Under the pieces are notes generated by a model that did not search any database, was not told where the DNA came from, and saw nothing but the letters and a program-made list of their open reading frames with translations. Below are positions 32,237 to 41,541 of a stretch of 64,000 nt of DNA, in pieces (the first letter of the stretch is position 1; each line of letters starts with the position of its first letter). The DNA comes from an uncultured Oscillospiraceae bacterium. Its GTDB lineage: Bacteria; Bacillota; Clostridia; Oscillospirales; Oscillospiraceae. Where the stretch lies: assembly GCA_934613505.1 (NCBI GenBank), contig CAKTTB010000007.1:34951-98950 (forward strand). The letters are read 5' to 3'. A program made the translations under genes and the position numbers.

Positions 32237-34363
32237 TCACGCGCGGAGTGCGCCTTTTATCAGCTTTCTCAGCTGCCGTATGAGCTTCGGCGGCTCTTTG
32301 CCCGGCTGGGCCGGGATGTGCGGGGATTGCTGCATAAAATACGCCTGAGAATCAAAGGCTACGGCGCTGTGCTTGCTGCAGTAGCTGCCGTCCGGCAGCA
32401 AGAGGCTGGCCTTTGCCGTGTCGCGGAGCTGGGAATCCAATATCCGTTGGAGCTGCTCGCGCAGGCGCGCGTCATGGACCGGGCAGGCGATCTCCACGCG
32501 GCGGTTGAGGTTGCGCGTCATAAGATCGGCGGAGGAAATATAGAACTCTGCGTCATCGCCGCGGCCAAACTGATAAATGCGCCCATGCTCCAGAAACCGC
32601 CCGACGACGCTGGTAACATGGATATGCTCCGTCTGGCCCGGAACACCCGGCAGGATACAGCAGATGCCGCGGATGATGAGCTGCACCTCGACGCCCGCGC
32701 GGGACGCCTCCGCCAGCTTGTCAATGACTTCGCGCTCGGTGACGGAATTGGCCTTGATGCAGATATAGCCGCTCTGTCCCAGCGCAACTTGCCGGTCAAT
32801 ATTTTGAAGCAGCATTTCTTTGATGCCAAAAGGCGATACGCAGAGCTGCTGATATGTGCTGTCCAGCTTGTTGACGAGCATATTGCGGAAAAACGCAGCC
32901 GCGTCCTCGCCGATCGTCTGGTCGGCCGTCATAAGGCTGAGATCTGTATACATGGCGTTGGTCTTTTCGTTATAGTTGCCAGTGCCGATCTGCGTGAGGT
33001 AGCTGGTTTTGTTACGATTGCGAAGCGTGATGAGGCAGATCTTGCTGTGGCATTTGAAGCCCTCCGCACCGTAGATCACCTGGCATCCGGACTCCTCCAG
33101 CATCTTTGACCACACAAGGTTGTTTTCCTCATCGAAGCGGGCGCGAAGCTCCATGAGAACCAATACTTCCTTGCCGTTTTCCGCCGAGCGGCAGAGCGCC
33201 TGCGCGATTCTGGACGAGGATGCCAGCCGGTAGATGGCAATTTTGATCGACAGCACATGCGGATCATCCGCCGCCTCATTCAGAAGGCGCAGAAACGGCT
33301 CAACGGAATCGTAGGGATAAAACAGTAGCCGGTCTTTTTGCTGAATCTGCGTAAGCATAGGCTGATCATGCTGCAAGTCCTCCGCCCAGCGCGGATGATA
33401 GTCCGAATACAGAAGGCGGGAGGATACTTCCTTCGGCAGTTCGCCAATCAGGCGGAACACGTAGCGCATATTGAGGGGACACTCGTCCACAAATACCTGA
33501 TGCGTCTGCACACGAACGAGCATGGATAGAATTTTCTGAAATTCCTCCGAGACCGTTCTGCTCAGCTCCAACCGCACAACGGCAAGATGATCGCGCTGCT
33601 TGAGCAGCTTCTTCATCTGGCGGCGAAAATCTTCCTCGTTGTCCTCAAACTTTTCATCGTCAAAGCTGATGTCTGCGTTGCGCGTCACAGCCAGAATACA
33701 GCTTTCCCGCACTGTGTAGGCGTCGAACAGCGTCGGCAGCCAGCGCAGAAGAATGTTTTCCGTACGCACAAAGCGCTTCCCATCCGCAAGCAGCAAATAC
33801 GGCGGCGTACTGTCCGGAACCGGCACAATGCCGACCGCCCTGTGCCCTTTTTTGCTTTCCAGCAGCGCGGCGGCATACAGCCGCTTGTTGACCAGATGCG
33901 GCACAGGATGGTTCGGTGCGATCACGATGGGAGACAGGACCGGCAGCAGCTCTGTTTTGAAAAAACGGTTGATCTGCTTCAGCTCGCCCGCGTCCAGCGT
34001 TTCCGGAGAGACATCCTGTATGCCGCTTTGGGCAAGCGTTTCCATGACGGCAGCGCAAATTTGTTTTTTCATGGCAAGAAGCCCCGGAATGACGCAGTAA
34101 ATATGGTGCAGCTGCTCCGCCGGCGTCCAGCCGGTTTTGTTGTCGGTGTTATCCGGCGTCATGTGAGCAAGATCGAAGAGACTACCCACACGCACCATGA
34201 AAAACTCGTCAAGATTGCTCGAGAAAATCGAAACAAATTTCAGCTGCTCCAAAGCAGGAACGCCTGGGTCTGCCGCTTCTTCCAGCACACGCCGGTCAAA
34301 ACGCAGCCAGCTCAGTTCGCGGTTCTGGGTATATCTGTATGGTTCTTCAAGATTCTTTGGCAT
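32237..34363 (-). CDS. ppk: Polyphosphate kinase 1
   Basis: A 708-residue PPK1; ATG 34363 follows GGGAAGGGTATCT. The N domain opens RYTQNRELSWLRFDRRVLEEA, then a PHP-like head domain (SSNLDEFFMVRVG, APNHPVPHL) and two phospholipase-D-like catalytic domains. FKCHSKICLI carries the autophosphorylated His, and EHGRIYQFG and SSADLMTRNLNRRVE the second His and basic pocket. It builds polyphosphate from ATP. Its start lies inside the end of ppx (52-base overlap), so synthesis and degradation enzymes are coupled. It is the last gene of the leftward importer/polyP operon. Confidence 0.95.
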   Translation of the reverse strand: MPKNLEEPYRYTQNRELSWLRFDRRVLEEAADPGVPALEQLKFVSIFSSNLDEFFMVRVGSLFDLAHMTPDNTDNKTGWTPAEQLHHIYCVIPGLLAMKKQICAAVMETLAQSGIQDVSPETLDAGELKQINRFFKTELLPVLSPIVIAPNHPVPHLVNKRLYAAALLESKKGHRAVGIVPVPDSTPPYLLLADGKRFVRTENILLRWLPTLFDAYTVRESCILAVTRNADISFDDEKFEDNEEDFRRQMKKLLKQRDHLAVVRLELSRTVSEEFQKILSMLVRVQTHQVFVDECPLNMRYVFRLIGELPKEVSSRLLYSDYHPRWAEDLQHDQPMLTQIQQKDRLLFYPYDSVEPFLRLLNEAADDPHVLSIKIAIYRLASSSRIAQALCRSAENGKEVLVLMELRARFDEENNLVWSKMLEESGCQVIYGAEGFKCHSKICLITLRNRNKTSYLTQIGTGNYNEKTNAMYTDLSLMTADQTIGEDAAAFFRNMLVNKLDSTYQQLCVSPFGIKEMLLQNIDRQVALGQSGYICIKANSVTEREVIDKLAEASRAGVEVQLIIRGICCILPGVPGQTEHIHVTSVVGRFLEHGRIYQFGRGDDAEFYISSADLMTRNLNRRVEIACPVHDARLREQLQRILDSQLRDTAKASLLLPDGSYCSKHSAVAFDSQAYFMQQSPHIPAQPGKEPPKLIRQLRKLIKGALRA

Positions 34364-35235
34364 AGATACCCTTCCCGGACGCCGTATTTGCCGACGACCA
34401 ATTGTTCTGCATGGAATAGATGAAACACATGCTGCAAGATGAGCAGTCCCGGCACAAGCGTATGGATGCGCTCGGCTTCCAGCCGCAAAATCAGGTCGCT
34501 GGCTTCCTTTTTGCCGCTGCAAAGGAACGCGCAAAGACTGTCGAGCTGCTCGGCGGTCATGCTGCGGCAATCGTCCGAGATTCCGCAATAATGCCGCGCC
34601 AATTTGAGCGCGGCGCGTGCCGTACCGCCGACGCCGACGAGCAGCGCCCGCGGGGCAAGCGCGCCGTCGCTGACGTCGATAGTTTTAGAAATTTCCTGCC
34701 GCAGACGCTTCAAAGAACCGTCTCCCGGCAGGATCTTCTTGACGCAGCGGCGGTACAGGCTCAGTGAGCCAATGGGGAAGCTGGCAAAATCCACGGGTTT
34801 TCCGTCTTCAAACGTGACGATCTCTGTGCTCGCCCCGCCAATGTCCAGAAACGCGCCGCCGGTCAGGTGCAGCTCCTGCATTGCGCCCGTGTAGCCGAAC
34901 AGCGCCTCGTCCTCGCCGGAGATGACCTCGACCGAAAAGCCTGTAGCCGCGCGGATGACGGACAGAGCACGTTCGGTATTGGAGACATTGCGCAGGGACG
35001 CGGTCGCGAAAATGCGAACGTTTTCAATTTGCAGCGTCTGCAAAATTTTGCAGACGGTCAAAAGTCCCGCGCACGCGCACTCAATGCCCTCGGCACTGAG
35101 CTTTCCGTCCTCTACATAACCCGCAAGCCCCGCCATGATCTTCTCGCGAAAGAGAATCTTGAAGCTCTGCCCCTCTGTTTCGTAAAGCGTCAGGCGGATG
35201 GAGTTCGAGCCGATGTCGATGATCGCCTGCTTCAT
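34312..35235 (-). CDS. ppx: Exopolyphosphatase / guanosine pentaphosphatase family
   Basis: A 307-residue ASKHA-fold protein: AIIDIGSNSIRLTLYE (phosphate 1), FATASLRNVSN, GEDEALFGYTGAM, LDIGGASTEI (phosphate 2) and LLVGVGGTARAA. This short form (~300 residues) lacks the C-terminal HD-like domain of E. coli Ppx and is like the short Clostridial forms. It would cut terminal phosphate from polyphosphate or pppGpp. It overlaps the small upstream gene by 4 bases and ppk by 52 bases. Confidence 0.93.
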   Translation of the reverse strand: MKQAIIDIGSNSIRLTLYETEGQSFKILFREKIMAGLAGYVEDGKLSAEGIECACAGLLTVCKILQTLQIENVRIFATASLRNVSNTERALSVIRAATGFSVEVISGEDEALFGYTGAMQELHLTGGAFLDIGGASTEIVTFEDGKPVDFASFPIGSLSLYRRCVKKILPGDGSLKRLRQEISKTIDVSDGALAPRALLVGVGGTARAALKLARHYCGISDDCRSMTAEQLDSLCAFLCSGKKEASDLILRLEAERIHTLVPGLLILQHVFHLFHAEQLVVGKYGVREGYLCQRILKNHTDIPRTAN

Positions 35236-35441
35236 TCCGCGTCACCGGCTGCTTCCGGCGTCTGTTCCTGCGGCACTGTATCCGGCGCACAGAACACCAG
35301 AATCGCTTTGGCGGAGTTCGTCACGGAGAAGGTCACCAGCTCCCAGCCGTCCTGTGCCTTTTCATTTGCAGTATTCTCAATGGCCGCAGCCATCTTCTTT
35401 GCCTTGGGTGCATAGTCGATCACGATCGCTTTGTACATCAT
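35232..35441 (-). CDS. Small DUF4177-like protein
   Basis: A 69-residue protein (two adjacent ATGs at 35441/35438, AATGAGGTAATTATT upstream). MYKAIVIDYAPKAKKMAAAIENTANEKAQDGWELVTFSV (in parts: NEKAQDGWELVTFS) is the DUF4177 signature; the C-terminal tail is acidic. The function is unknown. The protein is coupled to ppx by a 4-base overlap and lies 24 bases after the beta-CASP gene, so it could be a small accessory or regulatory subunit of the polyP enzymes. Confidence 0.75.
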   Translation of the reverse strand: MMYKAIVIDYAPKAKKMAAAIENTANEKAQDGWELVTFSVTNSAKAILVFCAPDTVPQEQTPEAAGDAE

Positions 35442-35464
35442 AATAATTACCTCATTTCTGTGTG

Positions 35465-36526
35465 TTAGAATAGGATTTCCCGTTTTGCGGAAAAATCCGG
35501 TGTATGATATGGGATTGCTCTGGAAAAATGATTTTCGCGCAGAAGCCTGCGGTATTCCGTCTCGTTCTGGTGGACGGGATAGCGAAGATATTCCATCTTT
35601 CCGTCCTGCATCAGCGATGCGCTGTACGAGCCGCGCTCCGGCGTGCCGGTCATGACAACGCTGCCGCCCGCGGCGACGAACGCGTCTGCAAATTTTCGCG
35701 TGCCCGGGCTTTTCAGCTGCGGGTCTGAAAGAAAGCACACGCCGGAATCGGGAATGCCAGTCAGCGGCTGCACCTGCACCCGCGTGAGACTGTCGCGTGC
35801 GTTCGGCGCGAGCCAGAAACGATCGGTCTGCGCCCAGGCAAGCTGGTATAAAAACTGCGCGTCACCGAAAACCGCCGCTTTGGGTCTTGCCCGGCACAGC
35901 AAAGCAAGCTGCTCCAATCCTCTTCCGTATTTCGGAACCGGCAGCAAAACCGGCTTTCCGGCCGCAAGCAGCGCCGCCATGCGCGTCAGAAAGTCAAACC
36001 GCAGCACCTCCGCAGATCTGGGGTCCGCGCCGTAGGCGCAGTCGATCACAGCCAGCTCCGCCCGCGTGCGGCGGATGGGGTCAGTCTCATAGACGAGAGA
36101 GCGTTCCGTATAGTCGCCGGAGAACAGCAGCGTCTGCCCCTCCAGCCCAAATTCATACCAGACGCTGCCCGGGCAGTGTCCGCTCCGGCCCCAGCGAAGC
36201 CGCAAGCCCTCCGGCGGCCGGAAGGAGCGGAGCGGTCTTGTATCCGGAAGCGAAAACGGCAGCTGGCCGAACGTTTCGTCGCTCGCGATGATCGTCCCGG
36301 CAAAGCCCTGCTCCAGAAGCCACGGCAGCGCGCCCGTGTGGTCGGCGTGGCTGTGGGTCAGAAAAACGTACTGCAAGGACCGGATTCTCTCCGCCGTCAG
36401 GTTCGGATACGGCTGTGCGCTTCCGGCCATCTTCCCGCAGTCGACGAGGAAGCAGACGCGTTCCCCTTTGACAAAAAAGCAGTTTCTTCCGTGTTCCCCC
36501 ACGCCGCCGGCAATGAAAACTTCCAT
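35465..36526 (-). CDS. MBL-fold hydrolase with beta-CASP-like domain
   Basis: A 353-residue protein; ATG 36526 follows GGGAGCGTAAT. The metallo-beta-lactamase core has HSHADHTG, GHCPGSVWYEF (His) and SGDYTE (Asp). A beta-CASP-like insert includes PVPKYGRGLEQLALL (motif A-like), VMTGTPERGSYS (motif B-like), and a final AIPYHTP His (motif C-like). Such proteins are usually RNases or nucleic-acid hydrolases (RNase J/CPSF-73 relatives), at the short end in length. Its place between an ABC importer and polyP genes is unexpected. The substrate is not known. Confidence 0.82.
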   Translation of the reverse strand: MEVFIAGGVGEHGRNCFFVKGERVCFLVDCGKMAGSAQPYPNLTAERIRSLQYVFLTHSHADHTGALPWLLEQGFAGTIIASDETFGQLPFSLPDTRPLRSFRPPEGLRLRWGRSGHCPGSVWYEFGLEGQTLLFSGDYTERSLVYETDPIRRTRAELAVIDCAYGADPRSAEVLRFDFLTRMAALLAAGKPVLLPVPKYGRGLEQLALLCRARPKAAVFGDAQFLYQLAWAQTDRFWLAPNARDSLTRVQVQPLTGIPDSGVCFLSDPQLKSPGTRKFADAFVAAGGSVVMTGTPERGSYSASLMQDGKMEYLRYPVHQNETEYRRLLRENHFSRAIPYHTPDFSAKREILF

Positions 36527-36527
36527 A

Positions 36528-38189
36528 TTACGCTCCCTTCTGTTTGCCGACAAGACGATTGAACACTAACAGCGCCGTCGTCGTGATGAGCACGCACAGG
36601 ACGGCCATCGCCATGCCGAGCGACACGCCCCCCTGCTCGAACTCACGGTTAATATACGTCGAAACGACGAGCGTATTCGGCGGCGCGATGAGGCTGGCCG
36701 TCACCAGCTCGCGGAAGGCGATGATGAAGATCATCATCCACCCGGCAAAAATGCCGCGGGAGATCATCGGCAGCGTGACGCGCCGGAAGACATAGGCAGG
36801 CGTGCCGCCGAACACCCGCCCCGCCTGCAGGAGGCTGTCGTTGATCTGCGTAAAGGCGGAGGTGACATACTGCACCGTGTACGGCAGATACAGCACCACA
36901 TAGGCCAATACCATAATACCAATCGTGTTATAGAGAGGAATCACTTTATAGATTGCGTTCCAGAACAGCATGATGCCGATGACCAGCACGATGCTGGGCA
37001 GCATTTCCGGCAGCAGGCTGACGCCCTCCAGTGTTTTTTTGAAAAAGCCCCTGGATTTGCGCACAGCCGCGACTACCGCTGTGCCGATCACGGAACAAAT
37101 TGTTGCGGAGGATACCGCCAGAAACAGGCTCTTCCAAATGGAGGACAGGGCTTTCGGCGTGGTCAGCAGCTCTTTGTAGTGCTCAAGCGTGAAGTTGCCA
37201 GCGGACAGACCGTAGCCACGCAGGTTGATAAGAGAGGTGGAGATTATGGAGAAATACGGCACGCCGATGGATACCAGAATGACGAGCGCCACCCACAGCC
37301 ACGCGCCAACCCTCCCGACAGCGGATAACTTGGTCTGCGCCGGACGGCTGCCCTTGCCGCTGACCAGTCGGTAGCTGTTCTTGTTGGTGATGTAATTCTG
37401 CATTAGCCACATGGCCATGCAGATACAGACCAGAATGGACGACAGGCTGGCCGAACGTCCGAAGTCGATGGGCGCGGTGGTGGAGTAGCGATGGATATCA
37501 GTGGTGAACACATAAAATCCGATGCGCCGCCCCAGCGTGTAGGGCGTTCCGTATTCAGAAAGCGTCTTGACAAACACCAGCAGCGCGCCGATGGCGTAGT
37601 TGCCAGTGAGAAGCGGGGCGAAAATTTTCCGCAGTCGCATACCGAAGCCAGCGCCAAAGACCGCACCGCTTTCCTCTAAACTCGCCGGAATATTCAGCAT
37701 CGCGTTTTTCAGCATCGTCATGAGAAACGGGAACACGTGCAGGCTCATGACCAGCACAAGCCCTCCGAAGCAGAAGAACCCCTCCGACCACGAGCCGGTC
37801 GCCGGGAAGAGCTGCTGGAACAGTCCCTTTTTCTGCATGAATAAGATCCAGCCCATGGATGCGATATACGGCGGCGTCATAAACGGGATCATGAAAATGA
37901 TGTCCAGCCAGTTGTGTTTTTTCAGCTGCGTGCGGGCAAGTAAATAAGCCGTCGGCACGGCGATGACCGTCGAACACAGCACGACGCACACGCCAAGCAG
38001 CAGCGAATTGCAGATCGTCTGCACGTTTTCCGCACTGGCAATGGTCTGCCACGCCTGATACAGGTCAAGGCGGCCATCCACGATGACCGCCTTGGCAAAA
38101 ACTGTGATCAGGGGGCAGAGAATGAGACCGGTCAGAAGCGCCAGCAGGAATACGCGCGGGAGGTTCTTTTGAAGATCGTTCGTTCTCAT
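36528..38189 (-). CDS. ABC transporter permease, FbpB-type fused dimer
   Basis: A 553-residue protein with about 12 membrane helices in two homologous halves (EAA loops near GSGAVFGAGFGMRLRKIF... and AGRVFGGTPAYVFRRVTLPM), as in Fbp/Sfu-type ferric or phosphonate importers where both permease subunits are joined. It is encoded directly after the binding protein. The substrate follows that of the binding protein and is unresolved. Confidence 0.9.
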   Translation of the reverse strand: MRTNDLQKNLPRVFLLALLTGLILCPLITVFAKAVIVDGRLDLYQAWQTIASAENVQTICNSLLLGVCVVLCSTVIAVPTAYLLARTQLKKHNWLDIIFMIPFMTPPYIASMGWILFMQKKGLFQQLFPATGSWSEGFFCFGGLVLVMSLHVFPFLMTMLKNAMLNIPASLEESGAVFGAGFGMRLRKIFAPLLTGNYAIGALLVFVKTLSEYGTPYTLGRRIGFYVFTTDIHRYSTTAPIDFGRSASLSSILVCICMAMWLMQNYITNKNSYRLVSGKGSRPAQTKLSAVGRVGAWLWVALVILVSIGVPYFSIISTSLINLRGYGLSAGNFTLEHYKELLTTPKALSSIWKSLFLAVSSATICSVIGTAVVAAVRKSRGFFKKTLEGVSLLPEMLPSIVLVIGIMLFWNAIYKVIPLYNTIGIMVLAYVVLYLPYTVQYVTSAFTQINDSLLQAGRVFGGTPAYVFRRVTLPMISRGIFAGWMMIFIIAFRELVTASLIAPPNTLVVSTYINREFEQGGVSLGMAMAVLCVLITTTALLVFNRLVGKQKGA

Positions 38190-38202
38190 AGCCCCTCCAT
38201 CC

Positions 38203-39300
38203 TTACTGGCAGAGGCTGTTGAGCTTCACCGCGGTGTCGGAAGCGACCTCCATCATCTTCGTCCAGTCCGTCGGGATCTGCGGAATGTCGGAGAGGTTGG
38301 TACGGCTGTCGCACTGGATATCGCTGCGGCCGGGCAGCAGGTAAGCGTCGGCCACGAGCTGCTGCGCCTCATCCGAGAACAGGAAGTCGATGAACGCCTT
38401 GGCATTGTCCATGTTGGGCGCGGTCTTGAGGATCATGGCAGGACGCGGATTGACGACGGTGCCGGAGGCCGGATAATAGATGTTCAGCGGCTCGCCCTTG
38501 GCCATGGCGGAATAGGCGTTATAATCCACGCCTGCGATCAGGATGCCCTTTTCGCCGGTGGTAACGGCTTCCAGCGCCGCCTTGTTCGCGCCGGGGACGG
38601 TAAGTCCGTTGTCTGCCCAGCTCTGCATAATGGCTTCGCCGTCAGCCGTGCCGGTCACAAGCCCTGCGAGGAAGTCCTTGCACGCACCGGACTTTTCCGG
38701 GTCAGGAATGGCGATCATATCCTTGTACTGGGCGTCTGCAAGCTCTGCCCAGTCGGCGCTCAGCTCGGGAACGACAGTCGTGTTGTAGATGACGCCGACT
38801 GCAGAGGCGCTGGAGCCGAAGAGCATGCTGTCTTCGTCGATCCAGCCTTCGTTGACCTTATCGGCGTTGGCCGGGGTGTAGCTTTCGAGCTGGCCATCGG
38901 CTTTCATGCTCAGACCGTCGGACCAAGAGGCCAGAATGACTACGTCGGCCACAGGGCTGGCCTGCTCTGCTTCCAGACGGGCGAGGATCTCGCCGGTGGT
39001 ACCCTGGAACTGCTCGACCTCAACGCCGGTCTTTTCGGTAAAGGCGGCAGCCAGCTTGTCGGCAAGACCGGCGGGGCTTGGCATATAGACCGTTACCTTG
39101 CCGGAGAGCACGGGAGTCTCTTCGGCCGCGGGTGCTTCTTCCTCGGCAGGTGCCTCTTCCGGCTGCGCCGGGGCTGCCGCAGTCTCAGCGGGCTGGGACT
39201 GGGCAGGTGCTTCCGCAGCAGGTACTTCGGTCTTTGCGCAGGCCGCAAGGCTCAGGCACAGGCAGGCCAGCAACAGCAATGCAAGCATTTTCTTTTTCAT
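38203..39300 (-). CDS. ABC transporter substrate-binding lipoprotein, FbpA/AfuA/PhnS superfamily
   Basis: A 365-residue lipoprotein: signal LALLLLACLCLSLAAC (lipidated Cys ~21), a long Ala/Pro/Glu-rich spacer (~25-65), then a type-II periplasmic-binding fold (KVTVYMPSPAGLADKLAAAF, FQGTTGEILARLEAE, VADVVILASWSDGLS). The consecutive Tyr pair that holds iron in FbpA is not evident at the expected place, although a later IYYPASGTVV is present. By knowledge of the family it may instead bind a phosphonate, a sugar phosphate or another phosphorylated anion. The polyP genes in the same operon favour a phosphorus-containing ligand (inference). Confidence 0.85.
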   Translation of the reverse strand: MKKKMLALLLLACLCLSLAACAKTEVPAAEAPAQSQPAETAAAPAQPEEAPAEEEAPAAEETPVLSGKVTVYMPSPAGLADKLAAAFTEKTGVEVEQFQGTTGEILARLEAEQASPVADVVILASWSDGLSMKADGQLESYTPANADKVNEGWIDEDSMLFGSSASAVGVIYNTTVVPELSADWAELADAQYKDMIAIPDPEKSGACKDFLAGLVTGTADGEAIMQSWADNGLTVPGANKAALEAVTTGEKGILIAGVDYNAYSAMAKGEPLNIYYPASGTVVNPRPAMILKTAPNMDNAKAFIDFLFSDEAQQLVADAYLLPGRSDIQCDSRTNLSDIPQIPTDWTKMMEVASDTAVKLNSLCQ

Positions 39301-40271
39301 GATTCAGCTTTCTCCTTTTTACATACGATGATTTGAGTTGGGTCTATATAAACGGGAAGTGGTTCACCGATCGGCACTTTGCGCCGCGTGTGAACGGTCC
39401 AGGTGGTGTCTTGATACTGCAGCTGCACATTGTAGCTCTCGCCGAGGTATTCCTCGCCGACGACCGGCAGATCGAACCGCCGGTGCTCCGGCTGTTTCTT
39501 CAGCGTCGCCGCCTCTGGGCGGAACAGCTCCGTTTCGCTCAGCCAGTTGGATTTTCCGACGAACCGCGCGGCAAACTGCGTAGCCGGCCGATGATAGATC
39601 GCCTCCGGGGTATCGTACTGCTCGGCGGCTCCGGCGTTCAGGACAGCAATATGGCTGCTCATGCTCATGGCCTCCGCCTGATCGTGGGTGACAAACACGG
39701 CGGTCAGCCCGAGCGACGCGACCAGTTCCTTCAGCTCCTGCCGCATCTGCTCGCGCAGAAGGGCGTCGAGCGCGGAAAGCGGCTCGTCAAACAGGATGCA
39801 GCTGGACTTTATGACGATGGCTCTTGCAAAGGCCACGCGCTGCTGCTGGCCGCCGGAGAGCTGGTGTGGATAGCGCGTCTCAAAATCCTCCAGATGCACC
39901 ACGCGCAGCGCCTCGCGTACTCTGGCCTGCAGGTCCTTCGTGTCCTTTCTGGAGCGCAGGCCGAACGCGACGTTTTCAAACACCGTCATTTGCGGCCAGA
40001 GGGCAAAATCCTGAAAGACAAAGCCCAGCCCTCGCTTCTCGGGCGGCAGATTGATCTTCTTCTCCCGGGAAAACACGCACCGGCCGTCAAACCGGATCTC
40101 GCCCGCGTCCGGCGTCTCCAGCCCCGCGATCATGCGCAAAAGCGTCGTCTTGCCGCAGCCAGAGGGACCCAGCAGCGTGGTAAAGCTGCCGCTTTCGATC
40201 GTCAGGCTCATCGGCCGGATGACCTGCTTTTTTTCAAAGCTCTTCGTGATTCCATCCAAACGTATTTCCAT
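39297..40271 (-). CDS. ABC transporter ATP-binding protein, FbpC/PotA type
   Basis: A 324-residue ATPase. Walker A GPSGCGKTTLLR, Q loop FQDFALWPQMTV, signature LSGGQQQRVAFARA and Walker B CILFDEPLSALDALLR are all intact. A C-terminal TOBE-like regulatory domain (~245-320) follows. It overlaps the binding-protein gene by 4 bases and is the first gene of the leftward operon ending with ppk. A -10-like TATACT lies upstream on the minus strand (complement of 40299-40304). Confidence 0.92.
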   Translation of the reverse strand: MEIRLDGITKSFEKKQVIRPMSLTIESGSFTTLLGPSGCGKTTLLRMIAGLETPDAGEIRFDGRCVFSREKKINLPPEKRGLGFVFQDFALWPQMTVFENVAFGLRSRKDTKDLQARVREALRVVHLEDFETRYPHQLSGGQQQRVAFARAIVIKSSCILFDEPLSALDALLREQMRQELKELVASLGLTAVFVTHDQAEAMSMSSHIAVLNAGAAEQYDTPEAIYHRPATQFAARFVGKSNWLSETELFRPEAATLKKQPEHRRFDLPVVGEEYLGESYNVQLQYQDTTWTVHTRRKVPIGEPLPVYIDPTQIIVCKKEKAES

Positions 40272-40385
40272 ACTGTTCCTCTTTTCTGTACGCGAAGCAG
40301 TATACCAACCGAATGTAAAGTCAGCGACCAGCCGCAGGTAAAATCGTTGTAAAAAAATGTCGATGTTTCTTAAAAACAGAAAAGG

Positions 40386-40418
40386 CCCGGGCGCGCACCA
40401 AACTGGTGCGCGCCCGGG
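40386..40418 (-). terminator. Terminator of the LysR-family gene
   Basis: A perfect 14-bp GC-rich stem (40386-40399 with 40405-40418); the minus strand continues CCTTTTCTGTTTTT. The plus-strand side also has GTTTTT. Confidence 0.85.
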
Positions 40419-40449
40419 CTGTTTTTCGATCCTATTGGCAGGCCGCCGC

Positions 40450-41376
40450 TCATGCCCATGCTTCGTCGCTCAGTTCCTCCTGCAGCAGCTGCAGATACCG
40501 CGAGATCTCCGCGTTCTGCTTACCGCCGCGCCGGGTGATGCAGTACAGGCGCATGCTCTGCTCCGGAATGGGCACGCATTCGAGCTGATACCGCTCGCGG
40601 ACCGCCTGCGGCAGGCAGCAGCCGATGGAGAACGCGTCGGTCGTCCCGACGATGCGGCAGCGCGTATCCCGCTCGTCCACGATGATCCGGTAGCGGCAGC
40701 GGACCTGATCCGCTGTGCTGATGGTCGTATAGCCGTCCGTGCGCGTGGGGAGCTTCTGGTATTCCACGTAGGGATACGCCTCCAGCAGCCGGTAATCGAA
40801 CGTTTCTGCCTTCGGCGGCAGCTTCTCCAGCAGCGGATGGCCGCGGCACAGATTCAGGCTGGCCGGGATCTGATGGAGAAAATGCAGCTCGAGATTCTGG
40901 TTCTGCGCGGCCTGCTCGGCGGCGGGAAGCATGCAGGGCGCAATGAGCGCCGCGACGACATCCAGCTCCAGATCGGCAAGCGCGCGGATCCCGCCGTCGG
41001 CGGAGATATTGATGCACTTGAACTCCGCGGACGGACAGTTCCGGTACTCCTGCACCAGCCGGATGAACGCTTCAACTGCGGGCGAATAGCTCTGGACGCC
41101 CAGACGCAGGCGGCAGACCCGCGCCTGTTCGCGGATCGCATAGAGCTCCTGCATCTGCGCGAGGATGATCTTCGCATGCTCCAGAAACTGCAGCCCCGCC
41201 TCGGTCGGGACGATGCCGCTGTTGGTGCGGCTGAAGATCTCATAGCCGAGCTCCTGCTCCAGCGTGCGGAGCACGCTGCTGGCATTCGGCTGCGAAAGAT
41301 ACAGATTTTTGGCCGCACGCGTGATGGAGCCTGTGCGGGCGGCTTCTATGGCTGTGCGCAGCTGCTGGATCGTCAT
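40450..41376 (-). CDS. LysR-family transcriptional regulator
   Basis: A 308-residue regulator. The N-terminal HTH (TIQQLRTAIEAARTGSITRAAKNLYLSQPNASSVLRTLEQELGYEIFSRTNSG, hallmark SQPNASSVLRTLEQELG) is followed by a LysR substrate domain. It is divergent from the permease/AbgA/D-aminoacylase operon, with a perfect palindrome in the shared intergenic space. It should sense an amido-acid or N-acyl amino acid related to that operon's substrate (inference) and activate it. Confidence 0.92.
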   Translation of the reverse strand: MTIQQLRTAIEAARTGSITRAAKNLYLSQPNASSVLRTLEQELGYEIFSRTNSGIVPTEAGLQFLEHAKIILAQMQELYAIREQARVCRLRLGVQSYSPAVEAFIRLVQEYRNCPSAEFKCINISADGGIRALADLELDVVAALIAPCMLPAAEQAAQNQNLELHFLHQIPASLNLCRGHPLLEKLPPKAETFDYRLLEAYPYVEYQKLPTRTDGYTTISTADQVRCRYRIIVDERDTRCRIVGTTDAFSIGCCLPQAVRERYQLECVPIPEQSMRLYCITRRGGKQNAEISRYLQLLQEELSDEAWA

Positions 41377-41391
41377 GCGTATCCCTCCTTT

Positions 41392-41413
41392 GCCATAAGC
41401 TCAAGCTTATGGC
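41392..41413. promoter_or_regulatory. Palindromic LysR-type operator
   Basis: GCCATAAGCT-CA-AGCTTATGGC: perfect 10-base arms around 2 bases, containing an ATAAG-type T-N11-A LysR motif, between the divergent regulator and permease genes. A rightward promoter TTGTTT (41432-41437), an 18-base spacer and TATCAT (41456-41461) follows. Confidence 0.7.
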
Positions 41414-41541
41414 CGCATAATAAAGATGTATTTGTTTCTCTGTTCTTTTTCATGGTATCATGGTTTTGACGAAAATTGCAAGGTTTTTCTTGCTGTTTTT
41501 GTGCAGGATTTGTTTTGAGGAAAGAAAGGAAGGAAAAAAGA

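Noticed and set aside
40272..40385. Riboswitch before the importer/polyP operon
   Set aside because: The leader is short, with only a -10-like TATACT and no recognisable aptamer fold.
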